From assembly GCA_030823955.1 (NCBI GenBank), contig JAVBYO010000003.1:1-64000 (forward strand): 64,000 nt of DNA, in the 5' to 3' direction. The notes beneath the pieces are model-generated. The model saw only the letters and a program-made list of their open reading frames with translations, searched no databases and was not told the origin of the DNA. The DNA is from Gallionellaceae bacterium (lineage in GTDB: Bacteria > Pseudomonadota > Gammaproteobacteria > Burkholderiales > Gallionellaceae). The translations under genes were made by a program, and so were the position numbers. Positions 56,434 through 64,000 of this stretch are shown here, piece after piece (the first letter of the stretch is position 1; each line of letters begins with the position of its first letter).

Positions 56434-56467
56434 ACCCGCATAACGTAAGGCGTTGGCGGGTTTTTTA
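56434..56467 (+). terminator. Stem-loop with T-run after tRNA-Thr
   Basis: AAAACCCGC...GCGGGTTTTTT. Confidence 0.65.
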
Positions 56468-56510
56468 ATGTCTATGTGGTCTTAGTTGTTCTCATTGCAT
56501 CTTGCTGGCA

Positions 56511-56562
56511 TTGACGGTATATTCGACGGTATAAAATATACCGCCACTTAATATACCGTCAA
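56511..56562. repeat. Left-end GACGGTATA repeat cluster upstream of int
   Basis: TTGACGGTATAttcGACGGTATAaaaTATACCGCCacttaaTATACCGTCAA. Confidence 0.8.
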
Positions 56563-56574
56563 GAATGGGGAGCA

Positions 56575-57810
56575 ATGATGGCACTAACCGCAATCGAGAT
56601 TAGTAAGACGAAAGCAACGAGCAAGCCGCAAAAATTACCTGACGGCGGCGGCATGTATTTGTACATTCATGTTAACGGTGGCAAGTATTGGCGCATGGAT
56701 TACCGTTATGGCGGCAAGCGTAAAACACTGGCACTTGGCGTATATCCAGAAGTGAGCCTAGCTGATGCAAGAGATCGGCGCGAACAAGCGCGCAAACTGC
56801 TGGCGAATGATGCAGACCCCAGCGAGGTAAAAAAGGAAGTAAAGAAAGCTGAACAGGCTGAAGCAACTAACAGTTTCAAGATAATTGCCAAAGAATTTCA
56901 CAAGATGAAATCTCCTATGTGGACGGTTAGGCATTCAGATTATTGGATGCTCTATATGGATCGATATGTATTCCCCGTCATTGGCGATAAGCCGATAGAT
57001 AAAATAGACCCAATGGATATTGTCGGCATCTTGCGCGGATTGGAAGCAGCCAAAATATTTGAGACACGCGACAGACTAGGGCAATCCATTGGTGCGGTTT
57101 TCAAATACGCAATGGCAACAGGGAGGGCTAAAACGAATCCAGCTGATATTCGCATCGCATTGGCAGACCGCCCCAAAACAAATCATTACCCCTGCATCTC
57201 TACTGCTGAAACACCTGACTTCCTTCGTGCTGTGTCGGGATATGAGCAACGCGGGAAAGTTTCCGCCATTGCAATATCAGCATTTCGTTTGTTGATGCTG
57301 ACAGCGACCCGCACCAGCGAAGTGAGATATTCCAAGTGGGCAGACTTCAACCTTGATGATGGTGCGTGGATCGTTCCTGCCGAACAAAAGGGACGGAAAG
57401 GAAAAATCGGCAAGCGCAAAGATCATGCTGTACCGTTATCAAAACAAGCTGTCGAAATACTGCGCGGACTGCATCCGATTACAGGGGAGTGTGAGTTTGT
57501 ATTCCCTAACCGAAACAAAACGGGCGAAGTTATTAGTGAAAATACAATATTGAAAATAATCGAGAGCGTCGGCTACAAAGGCAAGATGACAGGCCACGGA
57601 TTTAGAAGTTTAGCCCGTTCAGCATTGGGGGATATGGGGTACAGATGGGAAGTGTTAGAAGCGATGTTATCTCATGCTATACCGAACCAAACCGCCGCCG
57701 CATATATTCGCACTACATACTTTGAAGAACGTCGTGCGGTTATGCAGCAGTGGGCGGACTATCTCGACAAGTTAGAAGCTGGTGCAGAAATAATTCCAAT
57801 GCGAGCCTGA
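56575..57810 (+). CDS. Tyrosine recombinase/integrase (P4-type, DUF4102 N-terminus)
   Basis: LPDGGGMYLYIHVNGGKYWRMDYRYGGKRKTLALGVYPEVSLADARDRREQARKLLAND...; R..HGFR..Y-type catalytic region TGHGFRSLARS. Confidence 0.95.
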   Translation: MMALTAIEISKTKATSKPQKLPDGGGMYLYIHVNGGKYWRMDYRYGGKRKTLALGVYPEVSLADARDRREQARKLLANDADPSEVKKEVKKAEQAEATNSFKIIAKEFHKMKSPMWTVRHSDYWMLYMDRYVFPVIGDKPIDKIDPMDIVGILRGLEAAKIFETRDRLGQSIGAVFKYAMATGRAKTNPADIRIALADRPKTNHYPCISTAETPDFLRAVSGYEQRGKVSAIAISAFRLLMLTATRTSEVRYSKWADFNLDDGAWIVPAEQKGRKGKIGKRKDHAVPLSKQAVEILRGLHPITGECEFVFPNRNKTGEVISENTILKIIESVGYKGKMTGHGFRSLARSALGDMGYRWEVLEAMLSHAIPNQTAAAYIRTTYFEERRAVMQQWADYLDKLEAGAEIIPMRA

Positions 57811-58121
57811 CCCATTGGTTCGTAGAAGCCACAGGTTGGTTTAAGTTGTTTCATATTAATAACCTGCAACGCACGCCAATATCATTTGCTGCTACACAAA
57901 GCCTCAAACAGTGGGTGAGCAATCCCAGCAAGTTACGATCTGACTACGTTGCGGGAACGTGCCACTGTCGGCTTTCTGCTTCTCTATGTCGATGACCGAT
58001 AGGCATAGCCATTGGTCGAAGATGTTGTATTGTGTGTCAACTCCACACCCAAAGCTGGCGCCAGTGGAATGCTAAAATAATGCAGCAGCTCACTCGCGAT
58101 TTAAATTTTGATTGATGGATC

Positions 58122-59963
58122 CTAGTTACCCTGTTGAACAGTCGCCTTGTCTGGAATAACACCTGTTGCAATAAATTTTGCAACAGCATCTACAACTATT
58201 TCATTCATGTAGTATTGCGAATGAGTAAACGAGATTTCACCAAGTGCTTCCTGAATTTTTTTTTCAATGGATAGCACAATTAATTTTGTTTGCTCTCTCA
58301 GTTTTTCCTCTGTAATGCCGGGCACATGTTTTTGTTCACGCAGCATGATGGGCAAATAGGGCTCAACTTTTTTCCATATTCTTGATTCATTAATGCTGCG
58401 TTCTCTCTCTTGACCATCATTTATAAAAGCATAGCGCTTCGCGTTTGATTGCACTTTAGAATCATTTACCTCATTGGCGCTAAAAACAGCCTCTGAATTC
58501 AACAACAATTCCGTAACATCCCAGTTGGCTTCTCGAAGCCATTGATTGACGCCAGAGTTCACGCTTACACTTACGTAGGCATTTTTAAATTCATTACCTG
58601 GCAGTCCATAACCTGCAGACTGAAGAATTCTCAACATACTAAAATTCAGAAAATTTTCCAAAATTTTCCGAAAAGGAAAAAGAAAACTCCAATAAACAGA
58701 ATACGAAATTGCAGTCCAAATTACTCTAATTATTTCCTTCACAAATCTATAAGCTGGCTCCCCCTCTGTTTTAACCTTAGTGAATTTTGGAGGTGATATA
58801 TATTCCGCTATTCTGGGGTAAATTATGCTGTACATTAATGGCTCGGATGACATCGCAATAAGAGCCTCATCCAAATAGCGTGCATTAATCGTTAATGCTT
58901 TAATTCGAGGATCGCCATCACTTTCGTTAGCTCCTTCAGAATGCAATCTACCCACATTATTTTCGTCAAAATAGTAATTTAAATCGTTATAGCTAAACTT
59001 TTCAAATGCAACTCCCAACACACCAATAACTGAAAAAACAGGAATCCCAATTAATAAATAATTTGACCATTCAAGTGGATTGATGATCGGAGACTGCACC
59101 CATCCAAATGTTAAACCGAAGACGCCCCACACCAATGACCACACCACAATTATTTCCAACCAAATTATCAAGCACAGGCCTATTGCAAATACTGGAAACT
59201 CAAGTAATGTCACCGCAATTTGTAGAAATAATCGTTTAGAGGGATGCCAAAATTTTCGCAGGAAAGGTGTTCCTAAAAAAACGAACTTCCCAAGATGATT
59301 AACTTTTGTCTTAACAAGTTTTTGAATTTTATTATCAATATTTAGGCTGTATTCCCATCTCTTGTCGCCGGATACATCTTTTCTATAATACGCTGACATA
59401 TAGTCTTCATATATTTTGACATCAGAAGTAAGGGCTGCCCAGAACTCTTCTTCAGGTATCTCAAGATTAGTATCGTTCCAATTTCGCTTGTCGCATGCTC
59501 TATAAAATGCAGCTTTAGAATCTTTTTTCTCTTGCTTATACATTTCATGAATAAAATCACTTATAAATGATCGGAAATTTTTTTCAGAAAACTTTAAATA
59601 TAGCTCTAGCGATTTCAGGGCAACATTCCCGCCATGGCTATGTGCCACAATATGAATTCGTGCATTTGAATCTTGTTGCTCAATTTTTTTAATGTGCTCA
59701 AATAACTCGGCAGCTGCAGTTATTCGAGCAATATGGTCGTTATCTCCTGACCACAAAAATTCACTATTTATTTTTTCGGTTTTTCGATTAACCGCTCCAG
59801 TAATTCCGTAGCCCGTCAGCTTTTCCTCAAGTAGGGAACAGAAATTTTTACGGCCATTTGGATTGCACCGAAATTGGCTCGGCTTATCATGCTCAGGGGA
59901 GGCCCAAGTTCCATGGACAAGCACAATATAATGAGTTTCTACATGCTGGGCTTCATTTTTCAT
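58122..59963 (-). CDS. Alpha/beta-hydrolase (lipase-like) with central transmembrane segments
   Basis: HYIVLVHGTWASPEHD, ARIHIVAHSHGGNVALKSLE, LDEALIAMSS, ISFTHSQYYMNEIVVDAVAKFIATG; hydrophobic block LLEFPVFAIGLCLIIWLEIIVVWSLVWGVFGL; start trimmed from 60014. Confidence 0.75.
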   Translation of the reverse strand: MKNEAQHVETHYIVLVHGTWASPEHDKPSQFRCNPNGRKNFCSLLEEKLTGYGITGAVNRKTEKINSEFLWSGDNDHIARITAAAELFEHIKKIEQQDSNARIHIVAHSHGGNVALKSLELYLKFSEKNFRSFISDFIHEMYKQEKKDSKAAFYRACDKRNWNDTNLEIPEEEFWAALTSDVKIYEDYMSAYYRKDVSGDKRWEYSLNIDNKIQKLVKTKVNHLGKFVFLGTPFLRKFWHPSKRLFLQIAVTLLEFPVFAIGLCLIIWLEIIVVWSLVWGVFGLTFGWVQSPIINPLEWSNYLLIGIPVFSVIGVLGVAFEKFSYNDLNYYFDENNVGRLHSEGANESDGDPRIKALTINARYLDEALIAMSSEPLMYSIIYPRIAEYISPPKFTKVKTEGEPAYRFVKEIIRVIWTAISYSVYWSFLFPFRKILENFLNFSMLRILQSAGYGLPGNEFKNAYVSVSVNSGVNQWLREANWDVTELLLNSEAVFSANEVNDSKVQSNAKRYAFINDGQERERSINESRIWKKVEPYLPIMLREQKHVPGITEEKLREQTKLIVLSIEKKIQEALGEISFTHSQYYMNEIVVDAVAKFIATGVIPDKATVQQGN

Positions 59964-60272
59964 AATTGCTTTTCGTACTATTAGAACTAGGGAACCAATA
60001 ATGAATTGGAGCATACATTGAGTGCCTGCTCAATCTCTGCAGATACAATGTAAAATTTAGACAGAACATCAACGTCTGATTTTAGACAAACGAGTTAACC
60101 TTCAATACAACATGATCGACCGACGACTAAGCCCACTTAGCAGTCTCTGCTGAGTGGCTGAAATGCTGCTACCTAAGCAACCCAAATGGGATGTAACGCA
60201 GTTCCGAGACTCTGCCCCTTTTTGAGAACTAAAATCTTTAGCGCTCTCAATTCTATGTAGTATTCTACGGGA

Positions 60273-60983
60273 ATGATTGATCGCTACCTTTCTATCTGGG
60301 AAATCGCCCACCGCTGGCGTGACGTAAATCCAGACAAATCCGATTCCGCAGGCCTCCCTCTAAATATTCAAGATACGATTCGATATATTTGCCGTGGCGT
60401 ACTTGGCGGGGGAATTTCCCTTTTTCAGTTGGCCATCGAACAAGCTGAGCCTCTCAAAAATGGCTCTACTTTTAGATCTGAAGTAAGGCTATATATCGTG
60501 GGCGAATTCCCTAATGAGTTGGAAGGCGCCCTCACCCGAAAATACAATAAAGAAGCTCTTAATTCCTATTACATAGAAGCTGAAAATCTCTTCGATTATT
60601 GCTTATATAACCAAGTTGAAAAATCTACGACAGGCAATTGTTATGTAGATTTTCCGGCGTGCTGGTCTCACCTAAATGGATATGCATCTTCGAGTGACTC
60701 TGAGCAAGAAGATTGCGAGCCTCCAAAAATTAGCACTCAGCCGCTACGTCCCTCACAAGTGGACAAACTTATTTGCCAAGCAATCGCCAAAACCCTTTGG
60801 GATGAGTATCCACAAATGACCATCGCCGCCATGACTGAGCACAAAGCGATTCTGGAGTACGGAGGCGGGAAGCTCTACTCGGGGAAAAATACTCTCCGCG
60901 ATTGGCTCAGTGAAGTGGCTCCACCCGATGTCAAAAAACCCGGCAGACCCAAAAGCATAAAACCCAATAAAGACGTGGCCTAA
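60273..60983 (+). CDS. Hypothetical protein of the integrative element
   Basis: 236 aa; C-term YPQMTIAAMTEHKAILEYGGGKLYSGKNTLRDWLSEVAPPDVKKPGRPKS. Confidence 0.7.
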   Translation: MIDRYLSIWEIAHRWRDVNPDKSDSAGLPLNIQDTIRYICRGVLGGGISLFQLAIEQAEPLKNGSTFRSEVRLYIVGEFPNELEGALTRKYNKEALNSYYIEAENLFDYCLYNQVEKSTTGNCYVDFPACWSHLNGYASSSDSEQEDCEPPKISTQPLRPSQVDKLICQAIAKTLWDEYPQMTIAAMTEHKAILEYGGGKLYSGKNTLRDWLSEVAPPDVKKPGRPKSIKPNKDVA

Positions 60984-61061
60984 AAATACCCGCCATCCCC
61001 TAGAAATATCATTTTTTCTGTCGGCGGGAATTTTCTCACTGAAATCACTGACACAGTATTC

Positions 61062-61087
61062 GTGCTCCTTCAACAACTCAGGAGCAC
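61062..61087 (+). promoter_or_regulatory. Perfect stem-loop overlapping rep Shine-Dalgarno (candidate origin or translational control)
   Basis: GTGCTCCT-tcaacaactc-AGGAGCAC. Confidence 0.65.
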
Positions 61088-61090
61088 AGC

Positions 61091-62011
61091 ATGGATCAGA
61101 AACCCGAAATTATTACTGGAGCCGCCGGAGCCGTGAAGCCGCCCGCCCGCACTCACGCGCAGCGGGAGGTGGACGGACGGATGCACGGCGAGGTGGCAAT
61201 TACTATCCTTTCGGCACCTCAGTCTGGTGAGGCGTCCTCGGGCGGCGAAGCCGCCGCTCTTAGACTTGAAAAGAGGACATATTCCAACACAGCCAACACC
61301 GCTAAAAACCGCATCGTTTTACGAAACTACGGCAGAGGTCTTGCGGAAGTCGGCTGGTCTTTTGTCGGTCTGAGTCCAACTCACAAAGCGGCTCGCGGTT
61401 CATCCTCTCAGCGCACCCAGAATGAGGATCGTGCAGCTCGTCGCGCAAAGTCTCGATTGCGACAACTCGTCTTGAGCGCAAACCTCAATCACCTGCTCAC
61501 CCTCACTTATCGAGAGAACATCACCGACTTCAATCGCGCATCAGATGATTTAAATCGCTTCGTGCGCAAGATGAAATTTAATTTACCTTGCTGGCTTTAT
61601 GTCGCTGTCGCTGAACAGCAAGAACGAGGTGCATGGCATTGGCATCTAGCGGTTCAAGGCCGTCAAGATGTGGAATTGATTCGCACACTCTGGCGCGAAA
61701 TTGTTGGCGAAGGAAATATCGATGTCAGCGCCCCCAAAGGCACTCGCAAGGATCAGCGGCTCTATCTGGTTCAGTATCTCGGAAAGTATCTGGTCAAAGC
61801 CTTCGCAACAGGCGATAGGAAGCTCAACAAGCACCGCTTCCGCTCGTCGCGCAACATCAGGGTGCCTATGGAGTGTTTCACCCTCTCGCCGCGCTCTGAA
61901 CGCAAAGTAGAGGATGTTGCACTCGACAAGCTGAAGGAGGCATCAGGTGGTGCGGTCGGTTTCGTGTGGGATGGGGAAGGCTTGCTCGCCGGATGGGCGT
62001 GCTCTTGGTAA
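61091..62011 (+). CDS. HUH-type rolling-circle replication initiator (Rep)
   Basis: Motif I HLLTLTYREN, motif II RGAWHWHLAVQ (HUH), motif III YLVQYLGKYLVKAF. Confidence 0.8.
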   Translation: MDQKPEIITGAAGAVKPPARTHAQREVDGRMHGEVAITILSAPQSGEASSGGEAAALRLEKRTYSNTANTAKNRIVLRNYGRGLAEVGWSFVGLSPTHKAARGSSSQRTQNEDRAARRAKSRLRQLVLSANLNHLLTLTYRENITDFNRASDDLNRFVRKMKFNLPCWLYVAVAEQQERGAWHWHLAVQGRQDVELIRTLWREIVGEGNIDVSAPKGTRKDQRLYLVQYLGKYLVKAFATGDRKLNKHRFRSSRNIRVPMECFTLSPRSERKVEDVALDKLKEASGGAVGFVWDGEGLLAGWACSW

Positions 62012-62083
62012 AGGTGAAATAAACACTCACACCCACACATAAATCTCACGGCCTCTCAAGATCATTTTTATAGGAAAAACATT

Positions 62084-62311
62084 ATGCAAACCGAACTCCC
62101 AACAAACGAAATCGCTTATGAACATATGACAGACTATCTTTTGCCACGGAAGACAGTTGAGAAATTGTCCGGCTTAAGCAGGGCAACAATTTATCGCTTA
62201 ATGAAATTAGGGAAATTTCCAAACTCTGTATCTATCGGAACAGGAGCTGTGCGCTGGCGGCAGTCCGATGTTATGGCTTGGCAAATGTCACTGCCCACTA
62301 CAGCAAAATAA
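62084..62311 (+). CDS. AlpA-family phage-type regulator (excisionase-like HTH)
   Basis: LLPRKTVEKLSGLSRATIYRLMKLGKFPNSVSIGTGAVRWRQSDVMAWQ. Confidence 0.9.
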   Translation: MQTELPTNEIAYEHMTDYLLPRKTVEKLSGLSRATIYRLMKLGKFPNSVSIGTGAVRWRQSDVMAWQMSLPTTAK

Positions 62312-62325
62312 TGATGTTCGATCAA

Positions 62326-62438
62326 TACCGTCAAGCATTGGCTCATCTTGTATAATTAAAGCGTGTGAATACGTCCGTGTTCTGTATATATAATTTCGCA
62401 AGCAGCGAATGATTGACGGTATAAATGGCGGTATATTA
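62326..62438. repeat. Right-end GACGGTATA repeat cluster
   Basis: TACCGTCAA at 62326 (inverted), TTGACGGTATAaatgGCGGTATATT at 62413-62438. Confidence 0.75.
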
Positions 62439-62517
62439 TTTATGTCGACTAAATATTCGTTGCAAGAATGTGGCTTGCCAGTCGCTTTTCGACTGACAGT
62501 TTCCCATCTGATTTTCT

Positions 62518-63498
62518 TCAGGCGACCGATCTGACGCAGTTTCCGCCGTTCTTCTGTGCTTCTTGCAAGGCTTGTTCCGCTCTGGCCAAGAGGCCGGGCA
62601 ATCCGTCGTCACGTAGTTGGCAGACACCCAGCGAGACCGTGATCTTGGGCAATGCATCTCCACTGGGCAACACGATGGGCGCAGCGCTGATCGCCAGCCG
62701 CAGCCGCTCTGCCGCGATGCAGGCGGATTCTATTGCGGTCGTGTAGGGCAGGAATACGATGAATTTCGAGCCGGCATAATGTCCGGCCTGGTCTTCCGGG
62801 CGCTGGCACGAGATGACGGTGTGTGCGAAGGTCCTCAACGCCTGGTCACCTCCGAGTACGCCATATTTTTCTACATACTCGCGATGACCATCTATCTCCA
62901 GCATCACCATGCAACTGAAACGGTTGTCCACCAGGCAGCGTTTCAGGTAACGGCCCAGCTCTTTGTGTATCCAGTGCTGGTTATACAAGCCTGTCACGCT
63001 GTCCACCATGTTGAATCCCTGGTAGCCGTTATGCTGCTCCAGAGATTCGGAGGTGATCTGGTCGTTGATCTCCAAGCGCCGGCTCAGGATGCGCAGCAGA
63101 TTGAGCGCCGCCTGGTGTGATTCTTCGAGCAATGCCCAGACTGACGATAATTCGATGGCGAGTAACTCACAGTCGGTTGCGGCGATCACGAAGCTGGCAT
63201 TGTGTCTGTCGCTCAATACCGACATCTCGCCGATGCTGTCGCCTTCGCCATACATGGCGAGAGGAGGGGCGTCGGTATCGGCCAATTGGATGCGCAGGCG
63301 TCCGGACAAGATCACGTACACATATTGCGTCGCTTGTCCGGGAACCAGCAGCTTGTCATCTTTGGCAAGCCGTACCACGAGCGGCGGGGTCAGGATGCGG
63401 GTGACGGTCTCTTGTGAGGCCCCCTGAAACAACGGAATCGTTGCCAGCAAGTCGAGGTTCGCCGGTGACAGTGTGGTTGCGCTATGTTGAAGGGCCAT
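62518..63498 (-). CDS. Cyclic nucleotide-binding domain + degenerate GGDEF domain protein
   Basis: cNMP-binding pattern (VYVILSGRLRIQLAD...YGEGDSIGEMSVLSDRHNASFVIAATDCELLAI) then GGDEF-like SVTGLYNQHWIHKELGRYL...AGHYAGSKFIVFLP. Confidence 0.88.
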   Translation of the reverse strand: MALQHSATTLSPANLDLLATIPLFQGASQETVTRILTPPLVVRLAKDDKLLVPGQATQYVYVILSGRLRIQLADTDAPPLAMYGEGDSIGEMSVLSDRHNASFVIAATDCELLAIELSSVWALLEESHQAALNLLRILSRRLEINDQITSESLEQHNGYQGFNMVDSVTGLYNQHWIHKELGRYLKRCLVDNRFSCMVMLEIDGHREYVEKYGVLGGDQALRTFAHTVISCQRPEDQAGHYAGSKFIVFLPYTTAIESACIAAERLRLAISAAPIVLPSGDALPKITVSLGVCQLRDDGLPGLLARAEQALQEAQKNGGNCVRSVA

Positions 63499-63565
63499 GG
63501 TTATGCTCGCTATTCTGTATCGGTCAAATCACGCGACGATTATAGGGATAGTGTCCGTTTATGTG

Positions 63566-64000
63566 TCAGAAGAATAGATAGTCGACGACTTTCGAGATCA
63601 CGCTCTTTAGCTGATTGACCAGTTTGCGGTCTTCCTCTTCTTGTATCGCTTTCAGTCTGGCAGCTTCTTGAGCTGCCCGCGCTTGCTCAGCCCTTTGGCG
63701 TGCGGCTTCCAACTCGGCGGCTTGTTGCGCGGCCAATGCCAGCCTGTCGGCTTCCAGTTGGGCTTGCAGGCGAGCCTCTTCCTCGGCAGCTTTTGCGGCC
63801 TGCATGGCGCGGAGCTTCTCGGCTCTGGCAATTGCCAAACGCGCTTTTTCCTGGGCGGCTTTTGCTTTTGCCGCTTCGGCTTCGAGGGCAGCCTTTTCTT
63901 GTTCGGCTTTCAAGCGATAGGCTTTGACTTCTGCCGATTCTTCCGGGGCAGCCGCTGCGACGCCTGAAGCCGCAAGAGCGCTGTTATTCTGTGCCGAGGT
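63566..64000 (-). CDS. Ala/Glu-rich coiled-coil protein (partial, continues past window end)
   Basis: Frame stays open upstream of the tracked start to position 64000; AEEEARLQAQLEADRLALAAQQAAELEAARQRAEQ repeats. Confidence 0.7.
   Translation of the reverse strand, partial: TSAQNNSALAASGVAAAAPEESAEVKAYRLKAEQEKAALEAEAAKAKAAQEKARLAIARAEKLRAMQAAKAAEEEARLQAQLEADRLALAAQQAAELEAARQRAEQARAAQEAARLKAIQEEEDRKLVNQLKSVISKVVDYLFF

Larger units (their letters stand above)
56398..62440 (+). mobile_element. Compact integrative element (int, lipase-like cargo, hypothetical, HUH Rep, AlpA)
   Basis: tRNA-adjacent integrase, HUH Rep, AlpA-like regulator, matching repeat clusters at both ends; exact ends not resolved. 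Confidence 0.7.

Noticed and set aside
57811-58121. About 300 bp gap between int and the lipase-like gene as a possible degraded gene/IS
   Set aside because: Six-frame reading gave no recognisable transposase or other family; not enough to call.
62440-62520. Possible attR duplication of the tRNA-Thr 3' end
   Set aside because: Scanned for TTCGATTCTCAGTTTCGGCACCA-like sequence beyond the right repeats and found no convincing match, so the exact right boundary is left open.
1-64000. CRISPR array
   Set aside because: No regularly spaced direct repeats of CRISPR type seen; the GACGGTATA clusters are short, few and tied to the integrative element.
1-64000. Intact prophage
   Set aside because: An integrase, AlpA-like regulator and BRO-N relic are present but no capsid, terminase, portal or tail genes.

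Overview
Betaproteobacterial-type chromosomal window (gene order and protein flavour suggest a Gallionellaceae/Nitrosomonadales-like organism; inference only). Positions 1-14034 are the tuf tail plus the full S10-spc-alpha ribosomal protein cluster (rpsJ to rplQ, including secY, infA, rpmJ, rpoA). The rest is mostly housekeeping: uvrA, a YajR-like MFS gene, ssb, tRNA-Lys, hemerythrin, typA, lysS, prfB (with the classical +1 frameshift), recJ, glnE, a yhdP-like gene, a nitrilase-family gene, tldD, a MocR/EamA divergent pair, ribF, ileS, lspA, ispH and thiO. Three accessory patches interrupt this backbone. (i) 17.9-22.6 kb, between divergent uvrA and the MFS gene: an orphan MazE-like antitoxin with a frameshifted mazF stub, a translationally coupled two-gene operon (HEAT-like helical protein + protein with a PD-(D/E)xK-like N-terminus) that is a candidate undescribed defence system, and a truncated BRO-N gene. 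(ii) 45.9-47.4 kb: a solitary ApeA-like HEPN protein with an RNHFVH motif. (iii) 56.4-62.44 kb: a compact integrative element next to tRNA-Thr, with a tyrosine integrase, a lipase-like membrane protein as cargo, an unknown protein, a HUH rolling-circle Rep preceded by a perfect stem-loop, an AlpA-like regulator, and matching GACGGTATA repeats at both ends. All family assignments are by eye from motifs; no searches were run.
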